From CAYNVQ01 sp964400735 (GTDB taxonomy: Bacteria > Acidobacteriota > Aminicenantia > Aminicenantales > Aminicenantaceae), in contig CAYNVQ010000009.1 in NCBI GenBank assembly GCA_964400735.1, positions 1 to 64,000 of the forward strand: a stretch of DNA of 64,000 nucleotides, in the 5' to 3' direction. A model generated the notes under the pieces. The model did no database searches, was not told the origin of the DNA, and saw only the letters and a program-made list of their open reading frames with translations. The position numbers and the translations under genes are program-made. Below are positions 50,288 to 57,257 of this stretch, in pieces. Numbering within the stretch: the stretch's first letter is position 1; the number at the start of each line of letters is the position of its first letter.

Positions 50288-51500
50288 TTTCTAAAACCGC
50301 CTCTTCAGGCACCTGTTGCTGTTGCTGCAGGGCCCTTTCTCTGACTGCTTGAAAAAATACGGCCAGCGGGCGGTACACAAGGTGGGCCCACTTGCCGAAT
50401 GGCACTTCCACTGCCAGCATGGCCACAGCTATGACCAGATGAACGGCATAGGTGTAGTAAGTGGTCAGCGGCAGCCCCATATATCTAAAAATATGCACCA
50501 GAATCCCCGATACTGTTGTCATCAACAGAAGGACGGGGAACATCCAGTCACTGAAATCTGAGAACTTGTGGATTTGTTCTCGTTTTTTGATACGGCCAAT
50601 GATGATCTCTATCGTGCAATAAAGGAGAACAATTGTCGCGTAATATCCCAGCCATCTCTGAGGATGGGTAATCGGATAGATGTTGTCTGTTTGAAACCAC
50701 AGCAGGAAGACGACGACCAGTAGGAGCATAAGCAAATATCCTGATACGAGCAAAAAATGTTTGAGCCAACGCCCAACGTTCTTTTTACAACTGAGGAAAA
50801 GCTTCTGAGTAAAGAAATTCACAATAAGTGTTTTCAATTCCACGAGGAATACGGACAGGGGAATCTTGATTTTCTCGCCATCCTTCTCCGTAAATCCAAA
50901 TCCATCCTCTTTAAATCCTCGTACGATATCGAGTATTCCTAAATTCCTGCCTTGATGCATAGTGAACCAGTACATACGAAATCCATTGGTAAAAAGAAAA
51001 AAAGCAAGGACACAGAATAAAAGCAGGTCGAAGATATGGACCATGTGGACAGGAGCGAAGGTGTTGAGTTCAACCTGTTCCGTCACAAGGGGACCGTGGA
51101 GTAAGAATATCAGAAGAGCCATGAAAGCACCCACCACGATCAGCGTCCCTATCTCCCAGATCTTTGATTGGTAAAATTTTGCTGAGAGGCCTGTCCAGTC
51201 ATATTGGGCCGTGAGCCAGCGCCTGAGAGTCATCATAGCCTCGCCGGGTTCTGTCTCCCTCGGACAGGTCGTGGAACAGTCGCCGCAGTAATAGCATATC
51301 CACGGCTCTATGCTGCCTCTCAACAATTTTCTCAAACCAAACAGACCATATTGAAGCATTTTGCGGGGAAAGGATACAGATCTCTTGGCTAACTCACAGC
51401 TGACCGTACAGCTTCCACATTGAAAGCAGGCATTGGTATCAAAATGGCCGTATTTCCTGATCTCATTAAGAAGGGTTGAATCGCTATTTGTTTTCATCAT
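50280..51500 (-). CDS. QmoC-like membrane iron-sulfur protein (HdrC + cytochrome b-type domain)
   Basis: A 406-aa protein. The N-terminus is HdrC-like with two [4Fe-4S] motifs (Cys25, 28, 31, 35 and Cys69, 72, 75, 79). It is followed by about six transmembrane helices (about 116-136, 152-175, 248-270, 284-302, 318-338, 345-366) with several histidines (for example at 152, 155, 248, 336 and 354) that could bind heme. This is the QmoC/HdrE-like layout, which exchanges electrons with menaquinone. No HdrB (CCG) gene is present, so a disulfide is not the expected partner. It is the first gene of the minus-strand operon. Confidence 0.9.
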   Translation of the reverse strand: MMKTNSDSTLLNEIRKYGHFDTNACFQCGSCTVSCELAKRSVSFPRKMLQYGLFGLRKLLRGSIEPWICYYCGDCSTTCPRETEPGEAMMTLRRWLTAQYDWTGLSAKFYQSKIWEIGTLIVVGAFMALLIFLLHGPLVTEQVELNTFAPVHMVHIFDLLLFCVLAFFLFTNGFRMYWFTMHQGRNLGILDIVRGFKEDGFGFTEKDGEKIKIPLSVFLVELKTLIVNFFTQKLFLSCKKNVGRWLKHFLLVSGYLLMLLLVVVFLLWFQTDNIYPITHPQRWLGYYATIVLLYCTIEIIIGRIKKREQIHKFSDFSDWMFPVLLLMTTVSGILVHIFRYMGLPLTTYYTYAVHLVIAVAMLAVEVPFGKWAHLVYRPLAVFFQAVRERALQQQQQVPEEAVLENA

Positions 51501-51748
51501 GATTGCATCCTGTCATTATAAAAATCCTTCCTTCCCAAATGGAGTGAAAATCCCAAAATGGAGAAGCCGTTCGAAAGTAGCGAAAAGGAGGAGTGCCATT
51601 GATTTTGGGATTGAGCGGAATTATTGAACTTATTTTTTCGCATACAGTTTGCATTTTGAAAAAACGGTGTCAAAAAAAGGCATTCACCTGGTAGGCCTAA
51701 TCTCTCAATTTTTATGAATTAGTGCACGGCTTCACGTTATAAACCTAC

Positions 51749-51786
51749 TGTAATTATAGGAAACGTATGGAATGCCTTATAATTAC
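51749..51786. promoter_or_regulatory. Near-palindromic divergent promoter/operator
   Basis: The divergent region 51501-51987 has no gene. At its centre GTAATTATAGG (51750-51760) faces CCTTATAATTAC (51775-51786), giving an inverted repeat with a 14-nt middle. Each arm includes a TATAAT on the outward strand (minus 51758-51753, plus 51778-51783), so these may be two back-to-back -10 boxes lacking -35 boxes. The same half-sites occur at 30358-30370 and 30456-30466. It would control the Hdr-Nuo operon and hypB together. Confidence 0.55.
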
Positions 51787-51987
51787 GTTAAATTCTAAGT
51801 ATTATATTTTTTTTTGTCAATAAAAAAACAAAAAAAATTAAAAAATATGCTTTTCTCCCCCTAAGGTTCTAGCCCGAAGACAAAAAAAGATGTATAATCC
51901 TTTTTCAGGATTTTTTAAAACAGTGGAAAATCTGGTTTGTTCGGAAATCGGAAAGCGGAAAAATTTTGCGTACGAAATCAACGAAAG

Positions 51988-52659
51988 ATGAGTAAAAAAG
52001 AAATTCTGGTTTTAGAGGATCTTCTGGGATCGAACAAAAAAATTGCGTCTGAAATCCGCTCAAAGTTGACACAACAAGGGATATTGGCCATAAACCTGAT
52101 GAGTTCTCCAGGAGCTGGAAAAACCACACTGCTCGAGTGTATCGCCGGACACCTAAATTCAAATTATAAGATGGCCGTTATCGAAGGAGATATAGAAACA
52201 GAAAGAGATGCAGATCGGATAAGAGCCAAGGGAATTCCCGCCTGGCAGATCATCACTGGAGGGGCTTGCCACCTGGAGGCCAAGATGGTCGGAAAACTCT
52301 TTTCGGAAATCTCTTCAGACCTGGATTTTCTGTTTATTGAAAACGTCGGGAACCTGGTCTGCCCAGCAAGCTATGACCTCGGTGAACACCTTCGCTTCGT
52401 CTTGCTGTCTATTCCAGAAGGGGATGACAAGCCCAAAAAATACCCAAAAGCCTTCACTACCTCTGACTGTCTCATCCTGACTAAAACAGACCTGCTGCCC
52501 ATCATGCCTTTTGATTATCGTCGGGCTCGGAAAGAGGCCCTGGAAATGAATCCCAAACTTAAAGTTTTTATGACCTCCGCCTTGAAAGATTCAGGAGTTG
52601 CAGAACTTGTCGAATTTATAATTAGCACTAGACAAGAATTGTTACATAACAATGCATGA
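51988..52659 (+). CDS. hypB: Hydrogenase nickel incorporation GTPase
   Basis: A 223-aa metal-chaperone GTPase that loads Ni into the hydrogenase large subunit. The P-loop is SSPGAGKTT (39-47), followed by VIEGDIETERDADRI, the metal-site residues in GGACHLEA, and NKxD-like TKTD. The N-terminal CXXCGC metal site of some HypBs is absent. The ATG at 51988 starts the conserved protein; a TTG at 51937 upstream is unlikely. It overlaps hypA by 8 nt. No hypC, D, E or F is in the window. An internally deleted paralogue lies at 56731. Confidence 0.96.
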   Translation: MSKKEILVLEDLLGSNKKIASEIRSKLTQQGILAINLMSSPGAGKTTLLECIAGHLNSNYKMAVIEGDIETERDADRIRAKGIPAWQIITGGACHLEAKMVGKLFSEISSDLDFLFIENVGNLVCPASYDLGEHLRFVLLSIPEGDDKPKKYPKAFTTSDCLILTKTDLLPIMPFDYRRARKEALEMNPKLKVFMTSALKDSGVAELVEFIISTRQELLHNNA

Positions 52660-52996
52660 ACTTTCTATCATCGCCAGCTTGTTCGAAATCTTGAAAGAGA
52701 AGGCCAGGGAAAAGGACGCCAAAAAGATAACCTTCGTGAAGCTTCAAGTTGGAAAACTCTCCGGAGTAGTGTCTGAGTTTTTGTACACAGCTTTTGATGT
52801 GTATAAGAAAGATACCTTGGCGAAAGATGCAGCATTGGAGATCGTAGAGGTCCCGCTGAAAATACAATGCCAGAAATGCGGAAAGAACATGATAAAAAAT
52901 GACTTTGTTTTTATGTGCAACTTCTGCGGGTCCAACGATCTAAAAACTCTCTCTGGTACTGAGCTTCTTTTGGAAAAGATGGAGCTTGAACTATAG
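52652..52996 (+). CDS. hypA: Hydrogenase nickel insertion protein
   Basis: A 114-aa HypA. The Met-His-Glu start (MHELSI) that binds nickel is intact, and the zinc site is seen as CQKCGKN and CNFCGSND. It works with HypB to insert Ni into the [NiFe] sites encoded at 31478 and 54658. Its start codon lies within the last codons of hypB (ATGCATGA), so the two are coupled. Confidence 0.96.
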   Translation: MHELSIIASLFEILKEKAREKDAKKITFVKLQVGKLSGVVSEFLYTAFDVYKKDTLAKDAALEIVEVPLKIQCQKCGKNMIKNDFVFMCNFCGSNDLKTLSGTELLLEKMELEL

Positions 52997-53262
52997 TTGG
53001 ATAGGGTATCAATCAGACTAAATAGGGTTTTTTTTGACACCTCCATAGATAGGAATCCAACAAACAAACCTTGAAACAGAGGTCAAAAGAATTGCTGCTG
53101 GCGGGATAGCTACCACGCAAGCCCTTTGGAATCATCGTCGATAAAGGGCTCGACCTGAAAAGGCCACGAGAGAGGAAATCAGAGGCGTCGCCAGTAACAC
53201 ATTTGAATTTAGATCTTTTAAACATTCGAGAACAGAGAAACATAATCGAGAGGAGGCCAACG

Positions 53263-53691
53263 GTGAGTAACGAAGCTTTCGAACCGAGACTGGTTGGTTT
53301 CTTATGTACCTGGTGTTCTTATACTGGGGCCGACCTTGCAGGAACGGCCCGGATGACCTATGCACCGAATGTGCGCATCATCCGGGTTATGTGCAGCGGC
53401 CGAGTGGACCCTCAGTTTGTCCTAAAAGCATTTAGGGAGGGAGCTGACGGTGTGCTGATCTCGGGTTGTCACCCTGGAGACTGCCATTACCAAGAAGGCA
53501 ACTACAAGGCCCTGAGGAGGCATAGACTTCTGTCTAAGATGCTCGAGCAATTCGGTATCGAAAAGGAAAGATTCAGGCTGGAATGGGTATCTGCCGCAGA
53601 GGGAGCCAAATTTCAGCAGGTCTGCAACGATTTCACCGAGCAGATTAAGCAACTGGGACCCTTGAACTGGAACGGAGGAAAGAATGAGTGA
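53263..53691 (+). CDS. mvhD: MvhD-type delta subunit of [NiFe] hydrogenase 2
   Basis: A 142-aa protein with GFLCTWCSYTGADLAG, VRVMCSGRVD and CGC-like SGCHPGDCHYQEGN, where the first Cys of the CGC pair is Ser. The first motif has LCTWC rather than FCCNWC, one Cys fewer than in the two other paralogues. GTG 53263 follows GAGGAGG with proper spacing and is preferred to an ATG at 53203. It overlaps the small-subunit gene by 8 nt, giving the order mvhD-mvhG-mvhA. Confidence 0.93.
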   Translation: MSNEAFEPRLVGFLCTWCSYTGADLAGTARMTYAPNVRIIRVMCSGRVDPQFVLKAFREGADGVLISGCHPGDCHYQEGNYKALRRHRLLSKMLEQFGIEKERFRLEWVSAAEGAKFQQVCNDFTEQIKQLGPLNWNGGKNE

Positions 53692-54661
53692 GAAACCAAA
53701 AGTTGCATTTTACTGGTGTTCCTCCTGTGGGGGCTGTGAAGAGTCCATCGTCGACCTGGCCGAAGATATCTTGAAGGTGGTCGAAGCCGTGGATATCGTC
53801 TTCTGGCCGGTCGCCTTGGATTTCAAGAAAAAAGATGTGGAAGCCATGGAAGATGGATCGATCGCCGTGACTTTTATCAACGGAGCTATCCGGCTGTCCG
53901 AACAGGAAGAGATGGTCAAGCTCCTACGGAAAAAGTCAGGGCTCATAGTAGCCCATGGAAGCTGTTCCCACCTGGGTGGAATTCCCGGATTGGGGAATTT
54001 CTGGAACAAGGAGACGATTTTCAACCGGGCTTACCATACTACCCCATCAACCGACAACCCAGAAGGAACGGTCCCGCTGGAAAAAGTCGATTTTGAAGGA
54101 AAAGAATTGACCCTTCCCCGCTTCTATGACACAGTCTATGCTCTGGATCAGGTGATAGACGTGGACTATTATCTTCCCGGTTGTGCACCGCCAAGGGATT
54201 TGATCATGAACGCAGTGCTGGCGATTCTGGAAGGTAAGCTTCCTCCCAAAGGGTCGGTTCTTTCTCCCAATAAATCCCTTTGCGATGACTGTGATAGAAA
54301 CGATACCAAGCCGGAAAAGCTGGCTATCAAAGAGATCAAAAGACCCTGGGAAGTGATACTCGACCCGGAAACCTGCTTTCTGGCCCAAGGCGTCATCTGT
54401 ATGGGGCCGGCCACACGAACAGGGTGCGGGGAAAGGTGTATCGAAGCTAATATGCCCTGCCGTGGTTGTTTCGGGCCTACTGACCAAGTCTACGACCAGG
54501 GTGCCAAGTTCCTTTCAGGATTGGCGTCTATCCTGGAAACGGATGACGAAAAAGAAATAGAAAAGATTGTGGACTCCATCGTCGATCCGGCCGGGTCATT
54601 CTACCGCTTCAGCTTGCCTCATTCCATCTTGAGAAGACGAAGAATGGAGGATATCAAATGA
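53684..54661 (+). CDS. mvhG: [NiFe] hydrogenase small subunit (MvhG-like), hydrogenase 2
   Basis: A 325-aa group 3 small subunit, with FYWCSSCGGCEESIVD (proximal cluster), AHGSCSHLGGIPGL, PGCAPPRD and RTGCGERCIEANMPCRGCFGP, giving three FeS clusters. There is no Tat signal, so it is cytoplasmic. It overlaps mvhD by 8 nt and mvhA by 4 nt. It differs clearly from the small subunit of hydrogenase 1 (30548), so the two are distinct enzymes, not a recent duplication. Confidence 0.95.
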   Translation: MSEKPKVAFYWCSSCGGCEESIVDLAEDILKVVEAVDIVFWPVALDFKKKDVEAMEDGSIAVTFINGAIRLSEQEEMVKLLRKKSGLIVAHGSCSHLGGIPGLGNFWNKETIFNRAYHTTPSTDNPEGTVPLEKVDFEGKELTLPRFYDTVYALDQVIDVDYYLPGCAPPRDLIMNAVLAILEGKLPPKGSVLSPNKSLCDDCDRNDTKPEKLAIKEIKRPWEVILDPETCFLAQGVICMGPATRTGCGERCIEANMPCRGCFGPTDQVYDQGAKFLSGLASILETDDEKEIEKIVDSIVDPAGSFYRFSLPHSILRRRRMEDIK

Positions 54662-56121
54662 CAGAAAACAGAATAACTATCGACCCGATTACCCGATTGG
54701 AAGGGCACGGGAAAATTGAAATCTTTTTAGACGATAAGGGTGATGTAGACCGGGCTATCCTCCAGATTCCCGAGCTAAGAGGATTCGAGCAGTTTGCCGT
54801 GGGACGCCCGGCAGAGGAGATGCCCCGTATCACACCCCGTATCTGCGGTGTCTGCCCGACAGCCCATCATATGGCATCGACCAAAGCTCTGGATGACCTT
54901 TTCCATGTCAAGCCTACGCCAACAGCTGAGATGATCCGAAGACTCATTTACAATACCTTCCAATTCGAGGATCATACCCTGCATTTCTTCTTTCTTGGCG
55001 GGCCCGATTTCGTGGTAGGCCCCCAAGCACCGGCCGGGGATAGAAACATCCTAGGTGTCATCGGTAAAGTCGGTCTAGAAATCGGGGGGAAAGTCATACG
55101 GGCAAGGAGAGAGGCGAGGGATATCATCAACTATCTGGGCGGAAAGGTCATTCATCCTGTATGCGGACTTCCCGGGGGAGTCTCCAAAGGATTGGACGAA
55201 GAGCATCGGGTCGAATTCCTCGAATCCGCCAAATTCTGCCGTGAATTCGCCCAGTTCGCCCTTCAGATATTCGACGACGTCGTCCTCAAAAATAAAGAAT
55301 ACGTGGATTTGGTTGTTGGGGATGCCTACAAAATCATCACCTATTACATGGGCCTGGTGGACGAGAACGGCAAGGTCGATTTTTACGACGGGAACATTCG
55401 GGTCGTGGATCCGGAAGGCAACAAATTCGCCCAATTCAAACCGAGTGAATATCTCGAACATATCGCCGAACATGTGGAACCCTGGAGCTACATCAAGTTC
55501 CCGTTTTTGAAGAAAGTCGGCTGGAAGGGGTTTACTGAAGGTAAAGAAAGCGGAGTTTATCGCGTAGCCCCTCTGGCCCGTCTCAATGCCTCGGATGGGA
55601 TGAAGACCCCACTGGCCCAGGAGCATTACGAAAAAATGTATGCAACCCTCGGCCGAAAGCCCGTCCACAACACCCTTGCTTTCCACTGGGCACGTCTAAT
55701 AGAAGCGCTTCAGGCCGCGGAAATGATGGTCAACCTGCTGGAAAATAAAGACATAACCAATCCCGACATCCGCAATATTCCCACCGAAACACCTGATGAG
55801 GGCATCGGCGTGGTCGAAGCCCCGAGAGGAACCTTGTTCCATCATTACAAATCCGATGAGAGGGGCATCATCACCGAAGCCAACCTAATTGTGGCCACCG
55901 TGAACAACGCAGCCGCTATCAACATGTCCATCGAAAAGGCCGCCAAAACCTTCATCAAAGGTGGGAAGGTGGAGGAAGGGTTGCTGAACATGGCCGAGAT
56001 GGCTTTCCGGCCTTACGATCCATGCCATGCCTGCGGAACGCACGCCCTTCCTGGAGATATGCCTTTGGTCATCAATATCTACGATAAAGACGGGGAGCTG
56101 GTCAAGAAGCTGAAGAGATAA
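54658..56121 (+). CDS. mvhA: [NiFe] hydrogenase large subunit (MvhA-like), hydrogenase 2
   Basis: A 487-aa catalytic subunit with RICGVCPTAHHMAS (Cys63, Cys66) and DPCHACGTH (Cys456, Cys459, His462). The 25 residues after His462 should be removed by the protease encoded at 56246. Together with MvhD and MvhG it forms a soluble group 3-type hydrogenase that should feed H2-derived electrons to an HdrA. A strong hairpin terminator follows at 56141. Confidence 0.97.
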   Translation: MTENRITIDPITRLEGHGKIEIFLDDKGDVDRAILQIPELRGFEQFAVGRPAEEMPRITPRICGVCPTAHHMASTKALDDLFHVKPTPTAEMIRRLIYNTFQFEDHTLHFFFLGGPDFVVGPQAPAGDRNILGVIGKVGLEIGGKVIRARREARDIINYLGGKVIHPVCGLPGGVSKGLDEEHRVEFLESAKFCREFAQFALQIFDDVVLKNKEYVDLVVGDAYKIITYYMGLVDENGKVDFYDGNIRVVDPEGNKFAQFKPSEYLEHIAEHVEPWSYIKFPFLKKVGWKGFTEGKESGVYRVAPLARLNASDGMKTPLAQEHYEKMYATLGRKPVHNTLAFHWARLIEALQAAEMMVNLLENKDITNPDIRNIPTETPDEGIGVVEAPRGTLFHHYKSDERGIITEANLIVATVNNAAAINMSIEKAAKTFIKGGKVEEGLLNMAEMAFRPYDPCHACGTHALPGDMPLVINIYDKDGELVKKLKR

Positions 56122-56140
56122 ATCGAAAAGAGACGAAAAA

Positions 56141-56169
56141 GGCCCGTTCGACAGACGGGCCTCTTTTCT
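56141..56169 (+). terminator. Rho-independent terminator after hydrogenase 2
   Basis: GGCCCGT (56141-56147) / ACGGGCC (56155-56161) with a 7-nt loop, followed by TCTTTTCTT. It separates the structural genes from the protease gene and may act as a partial attenuator. Confidence 0.75.
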
Positions 56170-56245
56170 TCAAAACAAAACCATGTCTCATTTGAAAGGG
56201 CCCTCGGAAAAACGCCCTCCGTTGCGTACCGAACAGGAAAAACGG

Positions 56246-56734
56246 ATGAAAATCCTGGTTCTCGGTTTGGGAAACGAACTATACGGTGACGACGGGGTGG
56301 GTATCCACGTCGTCCGGCGGGCCAAGCCAATCCTGGAAAAAGATCCCTCTTTCCTCGAAAACGGCTTTTCACTTGTTTTCGAGGAGTGTTCCCTCTCAGG
56401 TCTAGCTCTCCTGGATGTCATCACGGGTTACGACGTCCTGGTCATCGTCGACACCATAAAAAGCGACCAACCGGAACCTGGAAAAATCCGCATCCTGAAA
56501 GGACAAGACATTAGGTATATCCCCGGTCCCTCTCCTCATTATGTGTCCATTCCGCAGACCATCGAAATCGGAAGGAGTATCGGTCTCAGAGTTCCCTCCC
56601 AAATTGCAATCATAGCCGTTGAGGCCAAAAACATGTATACTCTCGGTGAAGTCTTGACCCAAGAGATGGAAAGCGCGATTCCCAAAATCATCTCCGAGTT
56701 GCTGAGCCTTCTGTCTCATATACAGGAAAAATGA
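56246..56734 (+). CDS. Hydrogenase maturation protease for hydrogenase 2
   Basis: A 162-aa HybD-family endopeptidase with LGLGNELYGDDGVGIHVVRR, VIVDTIKSDQPEPG and PHYVSIPQTIEIGR. ATG 56246 follows AGGAAAAACGG and begins with MKILVLGLGN, the family start; an ATG at 56183 is upstream near the terminator. It ends with a 4-nt overlap with the truncated hypB-like gene, which is thus co-translated. Confidence 0.93.
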   Translation: MKILVLGLGNELYGDDGVGIHVVRRAKPILEKDPSFLENGFSLVFEECSLSGLALLDVITGYDVLVIVDTIKSDQPEPGKIRILKGQDIRYIPGPSPHYVSIPQTIEIGRSIGLRVPSQIAIIAVEAKNMYTLGEVLTQEMESAIPKIISELLSLLSHIQEK

Positions 56735-57009
56735 AAAAGAAAGAGATTCTGGTTTTGGAAGACTTTTTGGGGTCGAAGAAAAAAATCGCCACAGATATCC
56801 GGACGAAATTAACCCAAAGGGGGATCCTCACCAAGGCCGACTTGTTGCCCATCATGCCCTTCGACAGCGAGCGGGCCCGGAAGGAAGCTCTAGAAATCAA
56901 CCCCAACCTGAAGGTATTTGTGACCTCTGCTTTGAAGGATTCGGGAATCCAAGAGCTTGTGGATTTTTTCATTGCCACCAGAAAAAATTTACTGTGCCCT
57001 CATGCATGA
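56731..57009 (+). pseudogene. hypB-like gene with 131-codon in-frame internal deletion
   Basis: A 92-aa reading frame that joins the first 33 residues of HypB (KKEILVLEDFLGS, KLTQRGIL) directly to its last 59 residues (TKADLLPIMPFD, KVFVTSALKDSG). Compared with the intact HypB at 51988, residues 34-164 are absent, including the P-loop, metal site and dimer interface. The codons differ from the intact gene at many third positions, so this is an old paralogue. It ends in ATGCATGA exactly as intact hypB does before hypA, yet only a few HypA-like residues (MHE) follow. It could be a remnant or a small regulatory protein. Confidence 0.8.
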
Positions 57010-57257
57010 ACAAGCCAGGAAACTTATGCCCATTCAAAATGGGCACAAGGCATCGCCGCTAACCGATAGGGGATCAGCAATCCGGCTCTCCGGACCATCC
57101 TTGGAATTATAAAAATATTGTATTCACACATAATCTTCCTGGATATAATAAAGAGAAAATGGGAGACGCCTTCTTGGAATATTTCAAAAGAGCCTTTGTC
57201 TGGTGAATGTTTCCGAGGGGAATGTCCAGGAATTTATTTTCGACCGGGAGTTTGGAC

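Noticed and set aside
53203..53262. Longer N-terminus of the MvhD gene from an ATG at 53203
   Set aside because: The 20 extra residues are not MvhD-like and the GTG at 53263 has an excellent ribosome site.
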